Of a stretch of DNA of 64,000 nt, positions 50,307 to 59,838 are shown in pieces (position 1 is the first letter of the stretch; each line of letters begins with the position of its first letter). The notes beneath the pieces are model-generated. The model was not told the origin of the DNA. It searched no databases and was given only the letters and a program-made list of their open reading frames with translations. The stretch lies in contig NC_007799.1 in assembly GCF_000013145.1 (NCBI RefSeq), positions 930,001 through 994,000 on the forward strand, given 5' to 3'. Source of the stretch: Ehrlichia chaffeensis str. Arkansas (GTDB lineage: Bacteria; Pseudomonadota; Alphaproteobacteria; Rickettsiales; Anaplasmataceae). A program made the translations under genes and the position numbers.

Positions 50307-50708
50307 CTATTTGATACTAACTTTTGCTCCAGCATCTTCTAGCTTTTTCTTGATTTCTTCAGCTTCTTCTTTCTTATACTTTTTACCTTCTATCAATTCT
50401 TTTGCACCTTCTTTTTCAACAAATTCTTTTGCTTCTTTTAATCCTAAACTAGTACACTCTCTTACTGCCTTAATCACAGAAATCTTCTTATCTGCAGCAT
50501 AGCTTTCAAAAACTACAGAGAAATCTGTTTTTTCTTCTGCTGCTGCACCACCTTCAACTTGATTACCGCCTGCAGCCGGAACAGCTGTTAACAAACCACC
50601 CTTAGGAAACCCTAACTTTTGCTCCATCTTTTCCACTAATTCTGCTGCTTTACATAAATCTAAGCTACAAATTTGCTCCACCAAACTATCTATATCAACA
50701 GTACTCAT
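50307..50708 (-). CDS. rplL: 50S ribosomal protein L7/L12
   Basis: 133 residues from the ATG at 50706-50708 (MSTVDIDSLVEQI), preferred over an upstream TTG because GGGG lies just before it. Multi-copy stalk protein that recruits EF-Tu and EF-G. It has an N-terminal dimer helix pair, an Ala/Gly/Glu hinge (about 45-62), and the C-terminal factor-binding domain with KISVIKAVRECTSLGLKEAK. Confidence 0.97.
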   Translation of the reverse strand: MSTVDIDSLVEQICSLDLCKAAELVEKMEQKLGFPKGGLLTAVPAAGGNQVEGGAAAEEKTDFSVVFESYAADKKISVIKAVRECTSLGLKEAKEFVEKEGAKELIEGKKYKKEEAEEIKKKLEDAGAKVSIK

Positions 50709-50761
50709 AATAATTAACCCCAATCATAAAAAATAAAAAAGTATAAAATTAAAACATAGTA

Positions 50762-51244
50762 TCACTCTTTATTGCCAAGAGCTTTTAAACACAAAGCCAA
50801 TCTCACCGGAATATTATAAGATATCATACTCATTATTTGTGCATGTAATTCTCCTAAAGATGGTAAACTAGCAAAGTATAAAATTTTCTCACTATCTAAT
50901 ACCTCATTGCTATCGTATGCACATAATAAACTCACCTTGCTTTTATTACTTTTCATAAACTTTGCAAGAATTTTTGAAATTACTATGATGTCATCTGAAT
51001 AAACAATAAATACAGAACCAAAAAACTTAGCAGCTAACTCTTCTCTGTTCATTTTCTTTAAAGCAATACGAGATAAGCTATTTTTGACTACCATTAAACC
51101 ACTATTAGCCATTTTTAATTCTTTTCTTAGAGAAAAGAAATCATCAGCTACCATACCCTGAAAATTAGCAATTATAAAATATTTAAACTTAACAAACAAT
51201 CCTTCCACTTTGCTTAAATGTAATTCTTTATCGCTACGCTTCAC
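50762..51244 (-). CDS. rplJ: 50S ribosomal protein L10
   Basis: 160 residues with a GTG start. It forms the base of the stalk and holds the L7/L12 dimers through its C-terminal helix. Typical parts are the ANFQGM segment (27-32), LRKELKMANSGLMVVKNSLSRIAL (about 39-62), and SLPSLGELHAQIMSMI near 130. It is slightly shorter than many L10 proteins (about 165-172). It lies 16 bp after rplA. Confidence 0.95.
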   Translation of the reverse strand: MKRSDKELHLSKVEGLFVKFKYFIIANFQGMVADDFFSLRKELKMANSGLMVVKNSLSRIALKKMNREELAAKFFGSVFIVYSDDIIVISKILAKFMKSNKSKVSLLCAYDSNEVLDSEKILYFASLPSLGELHAQIMSMISYNIPVRLALCLKALGNKE

Positions 51245-51260
51245 TACTTTTACTCCAATA

Positions 51261-51923
51261 TTAATTATTTAAATTTTCTACTTTAACAGACTTTCCCATA
51301 GTTGAAATAATAAATACATCTTTAAAGTATAAACCTTTTATAGATGCAGGTTTACACTGCTTTACTGCACTAATCACTGCATTAAAGTTTTCTAACAAAT
51401 CTTCTATAGAAAATTTAATATTCCCAATTTTTGCATGAACAATACCAGTCTTATCAGATTTAAATTTAATCTGACCAGATTTTATCATTTTAATAGCTTT
51501 AGCAAGTTCAAAAGTTACTGTGTTAAATTTAGGATTTGGCATTAACCCTTTAGGCCCTAGAATTTTAGCAATAGAAGAAACTGATGCCATAAAATCTGGA
51601 GTAGTAAGACACCAATCTACATCCAATTTACATTGCTTTTTCTTGACTTCTTCAATCAACTCTTCATCACCCACAATATCAGCCATAGCTTCTCTAGCCA
51701 TTTCCAAGTACCCACCTTTAGCAAACACTGCAACTTTTATTTCTCTCCCTAACCCTTTAGGTAGTACAACACATCCTCTAACTTGTTCATCAGATTTCGA
51801 ACTATTAATATTAAGATTTATTGCAACATCTACAGATTCACAAAAATTAGCTTTAGCAGATTCTATAACCTTCCTTAAACCTGACTCAACATCATAAACT
51901 TCATTACTAATCAATGAATTCAT
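51261..51923 (-). CDS. rplA: 50S ribosomal protein L1
   Basis: 220 residues from the ATG at 51921-51923 ([13 protein letters not shown]), preceded by AGAGGAAG. An upstream frame of 11 codons reading to the rplK stop is less likely. It binds 23S rRNA at the E-site stalk. Conserved parts are [37 protein letters not shown] and [13 protein letters not shown]. Many L1 proteins also bind their own mRNA as repressors; no such site was checked. Confidence 0.96.
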   Translation of the reverse strand: MNSLISNEVYDVESGLRKVIESAKANFCESVDVAINLNINSSKSDEQVRGCVVLPKGLGREIKVAVFAKGGYLEMAREAMADIVGDEELIEEVKKKQCKLDVDWCLTTPDFMASVSSIAKILGPKGLMPNPKFNTVTFELAKAIKMIKSGQIKFKSDKTGIVHAKIGNIKFSIEDLLENFNAVISAVKQCKPASIKGLYFKDVFIISTMGKSVKVENLNN

Positions 51924-51956
51924 ATAACTTCCTCTACTACAACCACTACTACTCAA

Positions 51957-52400
51957 TTATTCTTCTACTACAACAATACCCATGGAAGATGCTGTACCGA
52001 TAACCATTTTCGCTGCAGCTTCTACAGTATCAGCATTCATATCAGACATCTTGCGCTTAGCTATTTCATAAACAGCTGACATTTTAATTTTCCCAACATT
52101 GTCTTTTCCAGGATTTACTGAACCTTTATCAATCGCAGCAGCCTTTTTTAATAAATAAGACACAGGAGAATCGCTTATTGTAAAACTGTAAGACTTATCA
52201 TTATAAATAGATATCCTAGCAGTGACTAGATCACCAACTTTATATTGCTTACCTTCACCACTTGTAATATCATTAAACTCTTTACAAAACTTAGGCATTG
52301 GTATACCACGAGGTCCTAAAACAGAAGCTATTTTAGGTCCAGGATTAGCTTTCCCAGCTTCTATCATCAAATTTATCTTAGATACTAAAACAGCACTCAC
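51957..52400 (-). CDS. rplK: 50S ribosomal protein L11
   Basis: 147 residues with a GTG start. It binds the GTPase-centre rRNA. Marks are IEAGKANPGPKIASVLGPRG with the Pro pair of the N domain, FCKEFND, and the C-terminal RNA-binding domain with KIKMSAVYEIAKRKMSDMNA. It is followed immediately by rplA. Confidence 0.97.
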   Translation of the reverse strand: MSAVLVSKINLMIEAGKANPGPKIASVLGPRGIPMPKFCKEFNDITSGEGKQYKVGDLVTARISIYNDKSYSFTISDSPVSYLLKKAAAIDKGSVNPGKDNVGKIKMSAVYEIAKRKMSDMNADTVEAAAKMVIGTASSMGIVVVEE

Positions 52401-52402
52401 GA

Positions 52403-52942
52403 TTATCCCTCCACTTTTTGTATATGCTCTAACTTAAATTCTATCTTAGTCAGTCTACCAAATATCATCACACTGACTCCCGCTATTTTCTTATCATCAT
52501 TAATATATTCAACTTTACCATTGAAATCTTGAAATAATCCATCATTAATTACAACTTCATCACCAATTTCAAAATTAACAACACTAGTATCATCTACTAC
52601 ACTTTGACACATTTTCTTACGCATAGACTCCATTTCATTTTCTGAAATAACTTTAGGAACACCAAAATCGTTATTTAAAAAATTCAATACCCTAGGTATA
52701 CTCCTAATAAAATTCATTGAATTTTCATGTAAACTCATATACAAAAACACATACCCTGGCGACAACTTCCTTTTTACCAATACCTTTTTATTATGTTTTA
52801 CCCGAGTAATTTCTTCATATGGGATAAACACTTCACGGAAACTCTCTTCCAAGCCTAATACCCGAGAATTTTCCAAAATAGTTTGACAAACTTTCTCTTC
52901 GCTACCAGATGATACCTGAATAATGTACCATTCATATTTCAT
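52403..52942 (-). CDS. nusG: Transcription elongation and anti-termination factor NusG
   Basis: 179 residues. An NGN domain that binds RNA polymerase (YEWYIIQVSSGSEEKV at the start, LSPGYVFLYMSLHEN in the middle, then the FLNNDFGVPK segment), plus a KOW domain (GDEVVINDGLFQDFNGKVEYIN, about 127-148). It overlaps the end of secE by 11 nt and lies 2 bp before rplK. Confidence 0.97.
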   Translation of the reverse strand: MKYEWYIIQVSSGSEEKVCQTILENSRVLGLEESFREVFIPYEEITRVKHNKKVLVKRKLSPGYVFLYMSLHENSMNFIRSIPRVLNFLNNDFGVPKVISENEMESMRKKMCQSVVDDTSVVNFEIGDEVVINDGLFQDFNGKVEYINDDKKIAGVSVMIFGRLTKIEFKLEHIQKVEG

Positions 52943-53129
52943 AAATTACCCCAAGTACTATCTTTATCAACTTCAAAAATAAAAAATCCACACAACAAAA
53001 CAAAACAGACATAAAAGTAATTATTAATATTACTATAAATAAAAACCCTATAACCTCATTTTTAGAAGCCCAAGAAACTTGTAAAGCTTCCTGTTTTACC
53101 CCAAGTAAAAACTTAGCAATATTATTCAT
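52932..53129 (-). CDS. secE: Preprotein translocase subunit SecE
   Basis: 65 residues. Small single-helix translocon subunit. An amphipathic helix (about 3-25, FLLGVKQEALQVSWASKNEV, the family-conserved VSWPS-like segment with Ala for Pro) precedes the membrane helix (about 30-58). The short form without extra helices is normal outside enterobacteria. Position between tRNA-Trp and nusG confirms it. Confidence 0.94.
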   Translation of the reverse strand: MNNIAKFLLGVKQEALQVSWASKNEVIGFLFIVILIITFMSVLFCCVDFLFLKLIKIVLGVIYEI

Positions 53130-53169
53130 TATCAGACTACCTACATGTCATATCACTAAAACTAAACGG

Positions 53170-53243
53170 CAGGAGTGATAGGAATCGAACCCATAACCTT
53201 CAGTTTTGGAGACTGACGCTCTAGCCAATTGAGCTACACTCCT
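53170..53243 (-). tRNA. tRNA-Trp (anticodon CCA)
   Basis: 74 nt on the minus strand. The acceptor AGGAGTG pairs with CACTCCT, discriminator G. The anticodon loop CTCCAAA between TCAGT and ACTGA gives CCA, and the T-loop is TTCGATT. It sits between tuf and secE, a placement common in bacteria. Confidence 0.96.
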
Positions 53244-53262
53244 ATTAAACATCAATATATCA

Positions 53263-54450
53263 CTACTCCAAAATTTCAGTAATAATACCAGAGCCTACAG
53301 TTCTACCACCTTCACGAATTGCAAATCTCAATCCTTTATCAATAGCAACAGGCTTATCTAAACTTACTTCGATACTTATATTATCCCCAGGCATTACCAT
53401 CTCTACCCCCTCAGGTAATTTTATACTACCTGTTACATCAGTTGTTCTAACATAAAATTGTGGCTGATAATTTGAGAAAAACGGTGTATGCCTTCCTCCC
53501 TCTTCTTTCTTTAATATATATACCTCTGCTTTAAATTTCTTATACGAATGTATTTGACCAGGCGCACTCAATACTTGCCCTCTCTCTACATCCTCTTTCT
53601 TTATTCCTCTTAACAATATACCTGCATTATCCCCTGCTTCTCCTGCATCTAATGCTTTATGAAACATTTCAACACCTGTACATACTGTGCTCTGTATATC
53701 TCGTAACCCTACTATCTCTATTTTATCTCCTACTCTAATTACTCCTCTCTCTATTCTTCCTGTTACTACTGTACCTCTTCCAGGTATTGAAAATACATCT
53801 TCTATTGACATTAAAAATGGCTTATCTTTTTCTCTTGTTGGTAAACTTATTTTTTCTAAGGCATTCATCAATTCCATTATTTTTTCACTCCAGACTCCTG
53901 AACCTGTTTCTTCTTCCAATGCCTTAACTGCAGATCCTCTTACAACATCTATATCATCTCCTGGATATCCATATTTTGATAATAATTCTCTTATTTCCAT
54001 CTCAACTAATGACAACATTTCTTCATCATCTACAACATCACACTTATTCATCCATACTACTATATCTTTTACTCCAACTTGTTTTGCTAATAGTATATGT
54101 TCTCTTGTTTGTGGCATTGCTCCATCTGTTGCAGATACTACTAATATTGCTGCATCCATTTGTGCAGCACCTGTTATCATATTTTTTATATAATCAGCAT
54201 GTCCTGGACAATCTACATGCGCATAATGTCTATTCTCTGTTTCATATTCTACATGTGCTGTTGAAATGGTTATTCCTCTTGCTTTCTCTTCTGGTGCTTT
54301 ATCTATTTCGTCATACTTTACACTTTTATTACCTTCTCCACTCAACCTCTTCGCTAACACTGTTGTTAACGCTGCTGTTAATGTTGTCTTACCATGATCA
54401 ACATGCCCTATTGTCCCTACATTTATATGTGGTTTCCTTTCTTCTACCAT
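53263..54450 (-). CDS. tuf: Elongation factor Tu
   Basis: 395 residues. Delivers aminoacyl-tRNA to the ribosome. G motifs: GHVDHGKT (18-25), the RGITIS effector segment (about 59-64), DCPGHADY (about 81-88) and NKCD (about 136-139). Domain 2 and 3 segments such as [13 protein letters not shown] and [13 protein letters not shown] are intact. The antisense strand carries two long open frames (158 and 168 codons) that only reflect its biased codon usage. Ehrlichia genomes often carry a second tuf elsewhere. Confidence 0.98.
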   Translation of the reverse strand: MVEERKPHINVGTIGHVDHGKTTLTAALTTVLAKRLSGEGNKSVKYDEIDKAPEEKARGITISTAHVEYETENRHYAHVDCPGHADYIKNMITGAAQMDAAILVVSATDGAMPQTREHILLAKQVGVKDIVVWMNKCDVVDDEEMLSLVEMEIRELLSKYGYPGDDIDVVRGSAVKALEEETGSGVWSEKIMELMNALEKISLPTREKDKPFLMSIEDVFSIPGRGTVVTGRIERGVIRVGDKIEIVGLRDIQSTVCTGVEMFHKALDAGEAGDNAGILLRGIKKEDVERGQVLSAPGQIHSYKKFKAEVYILKKEEGGRHTPFFSNYQPQFYVRTTDVTGSIKLPEGVEMVMPGDNISIEVSLDKPVAIDKGLRFAIREGGRTVGSGIITEILE

Positions 54451-54463
54451 AACATTACACCTA

Positions 54464-56536
54464 TTATTTAGTTTTTATCTCGTTTGCCACTATATTATCA
54501 GGTACTTGTTCATAACAAGAAAAATACATGCTATATTGTGCTCTACCCTGAGACATAGAGCGCAAATCTTTAACATAACCAAACATTTTTGCCAAAGGAA
54601 TAAATGCTAATATTACTTTAGTATTGTGACGATCTTGCATTTCAGCAACCCTACCTCTCCTACTATTAATATCACCTATAACATCCCCCATGTACTCATC
54701 AGGAGTTATTATCTCAACTTTCATAATAGGTTCAAGTAATATTGCACCAGCTTTGTTCACCATATCTCTAAAAGCACCTTTTGCAGCTAACTCAAATGCT
54801 AATGGACTAGAATCTACTTCATGAAATGCACCATCAACTAATGTTGCTTTAAAATCAATAACAGGAAACCCTGCTAACATACCACTTCCTCTAATATTTT
54901 CTAACCCATTTTGAACACCTGGTATATATTCTTTAGGTATTGCACCACCAGTAATTTTACTTTCAAATTGGAAACCAGAACCAGGAGGTAATGGTTCAAA
55001 TAATATATTCACCTTTGCAAACTGCCCAGCACCACCTGTTTGCTTTTTATGAATATATTCAATTTCAACAGATTTAGTAATAGTTTCTCTGTAAGCAACT
55101 TGCGGAGCACCTATATTAGCTTCAACATTAAACTCACGACGCATTCTATCTACAATAACTTCAAGATGCAATTCACCCATTCCTTTCAAGATAGTTTGTC
55201 CACTTTCAGGATTTACACACATACCAAGTGATGGATCTTCTGCAACTAATCTACTTAAAGCTATACCCATTTTTTCTTGATCCGCTGTAGATTTTGGTTC
55301 TACTGCAATCTCCATAACTGGTTCAGGAAATTCCATGCGCTCTAAAATTATAGGTTGGTCTAAAGTACATAATGTATCACCAGTTACCGTCTTTTTAAGC
55401 CCAGCTAAAGCAACAATATCACCAGCTTTTGCTTCAGTGATATCCTCTCTATTGTTAGCATGCATTAATAAAATTCTACCTATAGATTCTGTAGAATTTT
55501 TAACTGCATTCAGTACTGTAGTCTTACTTGATAACCTTCCTGAGTAAATTCTTATAAAAGTCAAACTACCAACAAATTTATCAGTCATTACTTTAAAAGC
55601 TAACGCAACAAATTTACCATCAATAGAAGACTTAATGTTTATAGTATTAGAAGTCTTTACATCGAGAGCTTCCATCATAGGAATATCATTAGGCGCAGGC
55701 AAAAAATCAACAACAGCATCTAGTAATGGCTGTACTCCCCTGTTTTTAAACGCAGAACCACACAAAACAGGTACAAATTTTGACTGAATTACTCCTGCAC
55801 GAATACAACTTTTCAATAAAGAAACAGATATTTCCTTACCTTCAAAATACAAATTCATTGCTTCATCATTAAGCTCAACTGCACTTTCCAGAAGCTTATT
55901 TCTATATTCTTGAGCTTTATCAAGCATATCTTTAGGGATTTCTCCATAATGAAAACTTGCTCCTAGAGAATCTTCATCCCATATAATTGATCTCATCTCC
56001 AATAAATCAACAACACCAACAAAATCTTTCTCAATTCCTATTGGTAATTGCAATACTAATGGAGTAGCACCCAGACGTTCAACAACCATATCAACACACC
56101 GATAAAAGTCTGCTCCCATCCTATCCATTTTATTCATAAAACAAATTCTGGGTACATTATATTTATCAGCTTGACGCCACACTGTTTCTGATTGAGGTTC
56201 AACACCCGCAACTCCATCAAAGACAGCAACAGCACCATCTAAAACACGTAAAGACCTTTCTACCTCTATAGTAAAATCAACATGACCAGGAGTATCAATA
56301 ATGTTAATCCTATGACCATTCCAAAAACATGTAGTAGCTGCAGAAGTTATTGTAATTCCTCTCTCCTTTTCTTGCTCCATCCAATCCATAGATGCAGCAC
56401 CTTCATGAACCTCACCAATTCTATTTTGTTTTCCAGTATAAAAAAGTATACGCTCAGTTGTAGTAGTCTTCCCGGCATCTATATGCGCCATAATCCCTAT
56501 ATTCCTACACTTAGATAACTCGTTATCTATGCTCAC
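54464..56536 (-). CDS. fusA: Elongation factor G
   Basis: 690 residues. Translocase GTPase. Motifs are [13 protein letters not shown] (17-29), [23 protein letters not shown] (about 82-90) and NKMD (136-139). Domain IV carries the conserved SRRGRV (about 635-640). The length matches family EF-G. It is 23 bp from rpsG and 13 bp from tuf. Confidence 0.98.
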   Translation of the reverse strand: MSIDNELSKCRNIGIMAHIDAGKTTTTERILFYTGKQNRIGEVHEGAASMDWMEQEKERGITITSAATTCFWNGHRINIIDTPGHVDFTIEVERSLRVLDGAVAVFDGVAGVEPQSETVWRQADKYNVPRICFMNKMDRMGADFYRCVDMVVERLGATPLVLQLPIGIEKDFVGVVDLLEMRSIIWDEDSLGASFHYGEIPKDMLDKAQEYRNKLLESAVELNDEAMNLYFEGKEISVSLLKSCIRAGVIQSKFVPVLCGSAFKNRGVQPLLDAVVDFLPAPNDIPMMEALDVKTSNTINIKSSIDGKFVALAFKVMTDKFVGSLTFIRIYSGRLSSKTTVLNAVKNSTESIGRILLMHANNREDITEAKAGDIVALAGLKKTVTGDTLCTLDQPIILERMEFPEPVMEIAVEPKSTADQEKMGIALSRLVAEDPSLGMCVNPESGQTILKGMGELHLEVIVDRMRREFNVEANIGAPQVAYRETITKSVEIEYIHKKQTGGAGQFAKVNILFEPLPPGSGFQFESKITGGAIPKEYIPGVQNGLENIRGSGMLAGFPVIDFKATLVDGAFHEVDSSPLAFELAAKGAFRDMVNKAGAILLEPIMKVEIITPDEYMGDVIGDINSRRGRVAEMQDRHNTKVILAFIPLAKMFGYVKDLRSMSQGRAQYSMYFSCYEQVPDNIVANEIKTK

Positions 56537-56559
56537 AAACTTATCTCCAAAAATTAATA

Positions 56560-57042
56560 TTAATTAAAGCGAAAATGAGAAAACGCTTTATTTGCTTCTG
56601 CCATCTTATACTTCTCTTCCCTCATTTTATACGCACCACCACGTTTATTATAAGCTTCTAACAATTCATTACACAAACAATCCATATACATCTTATTACT
56701 ACGTTTCCTTGCTGCTGCTGCTGCTTTAAAAATCCAACGCAAAGCTAATGAAACTGCCCTATCTTCCTTTACTTCAACAGGAACTTGATATGTTACACCA
56801 CCTATTCTACGAGAACGCACCTCCATTTGCGGCATTACATTGTTTAGAGCAGCACTAAAAATTGACATAGCACTTTCACCAAGACGAGACTCCGCTTTGC
56901 TCAAAGCTCCGTATACTATTTTCTCAGCTATAGATCTTTCACCAGACCGCATAATAACATTAATGAAACGTGCTAATAATACACTATTATACTTTGAATC
57001 GGGAGAAATAACCCTTTTAGTTGCCCTACGACGACGAGACAT
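56560..57042 (-). CDS. rpsG: 30S ribosomal protein S7
   Basis: 160 residues. Primary assembly protein of the 30S head. Family segments are [38 protein letters not shown], the basic [24 protein letters not shown], and the [13 protein letters not shown] tail. It lies 15 bp after rpsL. Confidence 0.97.
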   Translation of the reverse strand: MSRRRRATKRVISPDSKYNSVLLARFINVIMRSGERSIAEKIVYGALSKAESRLGESAMSIFSAALNNVMPQMEVRSRRIGGVTYQVPVEVKEDRAVSLALRWIFKAAAAARKRSNKMYMDCLCNELLEAYNKRGGAYKMREEKYKMAEANKAFSHFRFN

Positions 57043-57057
57043 ACATTACCACATTAA

Positions 57058-57429
57058 TTAACTTTTCTTCACACCATACTTTGAGCGCGCCTTCTTCCTA
57101 TTTTGCACTCCTCTAGAATCCAATGCTCCACGTATAATATGATATCGAACCCCAGGTAAATCTTTTACACGCCCACCTCTAATTAAGATAACTGAATGCT
57201 CCTGTAAATTATGCCCCTCACCAGGTATATAAGCTATAACCTCACTACCATAACCAGCAATTTTTACACGCGCAACTTTACGCAAAGCTGAGTTTGGCTT
57301 CTTAGGAGTAGTAGTATATACTTTTACACACACTGCTCTTTTTTGCGGATTATGTTGAAGTGCAGGCGCCTTATTTAATGAAGAACGAGATTTTCGCGGT
57401 TTGCGGACTAATTGATTTATTGTTGGCAT
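57058..57429 (-). CDS. rpsL: 30S ribosomal protein S12
   Basis: 123 residues. Decoding-centre protein. The signature [13 protein letters not shown] is present and both lysines of the streptomycin positions are wild type, so no resistance change is visible. [18 protein letters not shown] and the basic [11 protein letters not shown] tail are typical. First gene of the long block, about 73 nt downstream of the predicted transcription start. Confidence 0.98.
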   Translation of the reverse strand: MPTINQLVRKPRKSRSSLNKAPALQHNPQKRAVCVKVYTTTPKKPNSALRKVARVKIAGYGSEVIAYIPGEGHNLQEHSVILIRGGRVKDLPGVRYHIIRGALDSRGVQNRKKARSKYGVKKS

Positions 57430-57508
57430 AATGTAATAACCTTACAGTTTATTATAAAAACAGACACAAGTAGCACCATGTATCTTAACTTAATGGAAGC
57501 ATGCGTTA

Positions 57509-57537
57509 CTTATAAAAGAATCATGAACCTTAGTCAA
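57509..57537 (-). promoter_or_regulatory. Promoter of the rpsL-to-rpoC block
   Basis: On the minus strand TTGACT (57532-57537) is followed by exactly 17 nt and TATAAG (57509-57514). This is the only strong sigma70-like pair found before rpsL, and the spacer 57430-57702 holds no gene. It may serve all thirteen genes of the block. Confidence 0.75.
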
Positions 57538-57702
57538 TAGAAATTTAACGATTTTTCAAAAACTAATAAGCTTAATAATACAAAATATTATCAACAACTC
57601 AAGTATTCTTTATAAATATACTATTAAAAATTATTTGCAACCTATATTTATTCTTTCCTATGTTTTAAACAATATAGAAATACTTCCTTTCAAAATAATC
57701 TA

Positions 57703-58995
57703 TTATGACTTAGTATAAAATTGCCTGACTTTTTCACCAGACGAATTATAAAACGTAACCATAACATTATCTACATCTTTTGACTCTTGTATTTCAACTA
57801 TCGTAAAACCAAAACCTAAGTCACTTTTTACTGTATTTGCAACTACATCTCCCATTTCAACATCCTCAAACAATAACATATCTTTAGGAACAGCATGAAG
57901 CAGAGCTCCACTATTACCAACTATTATTTGCATAGGTATATGTTTTTGCTTCTTAGATTTTAAATCTAGTACCTGAGATAAATGCACATGCCCTGATAAA
58001 ATCACAGAAACATTATCAGGAAACAAATCACCAAAAGCTTCTTGCTGAGCTAGATTACCATAATAAAGATTCCCTGCTTTACCTTTCAAAACAGCATATG
58101 ACCACACAGGACGATGTGTTAAAAACCATACCGAAGAAGACTTACTCTTTAACAAAGGTAAGAATTGCTTTTTTAAATGTTCAATATCTGAATCAAGAAC
58201 ATTTTTTTCATTGCCAAAAGATGAATCAAAAATATAAAAATCTATATTCTTACTGTCTAACTCTCTAGCATTAAACTCCCATGAGTCTGTAAAATTTTGA
58301 CACCTATCTGAAGAAGAGGAATATTGATAAGGGTCTAAATACCTAAACCATCCCATATATGATCTATCACAATTTTCATGATTACCCCGAACAAATAAAA
58401 ATGGAGCCTTACCAGACAATAACATTGATGGATCTAACCAATCAGCTTTCCATGTTTCACTATTATCTCCATAAACATTACCACATCTTTCGACATCAAT
58501 ACATTGAACTGCTCTATACAAATAATCACCAACATGAATTACCAAATCAGGATTATGTGCACTGATGTTAGATAAAATCTTTTTTAAAGGCCACTCTTCT
58601 GAAGACATACAATGCTGCTGACTCAATCTTGTACCCCACAATGACACTATACATCCAGTATCTCCTATAACTGCTATTTTCCTAATCTTTCTACTTATAA
58701 CAGGAAGATCCACATTATCAATAGATATCAGACTAGTTGTTTGAGGCACTAACAATTCACAAACTTTATCATTAAAAACTCCTTTTTGTGGAAATGCTCT
58801 AACACTCATTTCCAATTCTTGATCATCTACGTTTACTATAGGACACTGTTCATCCTCTAAAACAATAGCTCTAACACTCAACTGATTATTATTTACAACC
58901 TGAGACCAAGTAAATAATGGCTTAGCATTAGCAGGTATAGATAATAAAATCAAACATATAAAAAGATATTTCATTTTAATTGGAACAAATTTCAC
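57703..58995 (-). CDS. Exported metallophosphoesterase
   Basis: 430 residues with a signal peptide (about 1-24, LFICLILLSIPANA, cleavage after Ala-24). Calcineurin-like metal motifs in order: GDTG (111-114), GDYLY (156-160), GNHE (204-207), THRP (293-296) and GHVH (335-338). All metal ligands expected for a dinuclear site are present. It has about eight cysteines, which suits a periplasmic or surface location. The GTG start follows GAGG; an internal ATG seven codons later is the alternative. It lies right behind a membrane protein gene, adjacent to its stop. The substrate is unknown. Confidence 0.87.
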   Translation of the reverse strand: MKFVPIKMKYLFICLILLSIPANAKPLFTWSQVVNNNQLSVRAIVLEDEQCPIVNVDDQELEMSVRAFPQKGVFNDKVCELLVPQTTSLISIDNVDLPVISRKIRKIAVIGDTGCIVSLWGTRLSQQHCMSSEEWPLKKILSNISAHNPDLVIHVGDYLYRAVQCIDVERCGNVYGDNSETWKADWLDPSMLLSGKAPFLFVRGNHENCDRSYMGWFRYLDPYQYSSSSDRCQNFTDSWEFNARELDSKNIDFYIFDSSFGNEKNVLDSDIEHLKKQFLPLLKSKSSSVWFLTHRPVWSYAVLKGKAGNLYYGNLAQQEAFGDLFPDNVSVILSGHVHLSQVLDLKSKKQKHIPMQIIVGNSGALLHAVPKDMLLFEDVEMGDVVANTVKSDLGFGFTIVEIQESKDVDNVMVTFYNSSGEKVRQFYTKS

Positions 58996-59607
58996 TTACG
59001 CAACCTCAAATAATGACATAGATGGTTGAGTATAAATCTCACCTACAATAAAATTAACAGCTTCACATTTAGTAAATCTAGTATTCATGTTATCAGTAAA
59101 GTTACTGCATATACCACAAACTGCAGTTAAAAACCTAACAGAAAAATACAAACCTGCCAAAGATATACCAACCATTAATATTGCACTATATATATCCGGC
59201 AATAACGGTTTGTTAACATGTTTAGACAATAACAAAAAGACACAAGTCATAACACAAGTAGTAGCAAACAGTACATTACTTATATATCTAACTATTGTTA
59301 TGCCATTAATTCTCCCACTATCTCTTGTATTTTGTACAAAATGGGAATGATCACTACCTTCTAATGGTTGTACATCATGATTTTTAGATTCCACAATACA
59401 ATCAATAAGCTTAACAAAAAATAACATTAAAAATAACATTGCTGATACGCTGATTAAACAATCAGATGCTACATCTAGGTTATTCCCTATAGCATCATAA
59501 TGCTTCAATAGAAGCAAGATTGCTCCTATAGTATATATTAACAAACAAGTCATACGTATTTGCTCTAATACACTAGCAAGTTTTTTGTTTTTAATCCGTA
59601 AACACAT
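58996..59607 (-). CDS. Hypothetical four-helix membrane protein, 203 aa
   Basis: I do not recognise the family. Hydrophobic segments are at about 19-37, 47-68, 106-128 and 138-162. Between helices 2 and 3 is a soluble loop of about 35 residues with His/Asp (VQPLEGSDHSHF). The last 40 residues are polar with Cys pairs (CGICSNF). The stop abuts the GTG of the metallophosphoesterase gene, so the two are likely translated together and may act at the same membrane. Confidence 0.65.
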   Translation of the reverse strand: MCLRIKNKKLASVLEQIRMTCLLIYTIGAILLLLKHYDAIGNNLDVASDCLISVSAMLFLMLFFVKLIDCIVESKNHDVQPLEGSDHSHFVQNTRDSGRINGITIVRYISNVLFATTCVMTCVFLLLSKHVNKPLLPDIYSAILMVGISLAGLYFSVRFLTAVCGICSNFTDNMNTRFTKCEAVNFIVGEIYTQPSMSLFEVA

Positions 59608-59838
59608 TAATATATTCCCTGAAAAATTACTGACCCCAAATATTTTTTAGTGTAATTAATAACTCAAACACACAATACTTCAATCACAATTATTACTTTT
59701 TTACTAATATAACTTGCTAATAATTAACTGTTTTGTCCCATAAAACATATATATACCAATATTTAATTATTCTAATGCTTTCCTTTAAACAATAAATAAG
59801 ATATGCTGTTATTTAAGTTTTTACAACGTACTTAATAA

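Noticed and set aside
53687-54452. Two long plus-strand open frames (168 and 158 codons) opposite tuf
   Set aside because: They are antisense shadows of a highly conserved gene with biased codons; the translations are low-complexity Leu/Ser runs with no domain.
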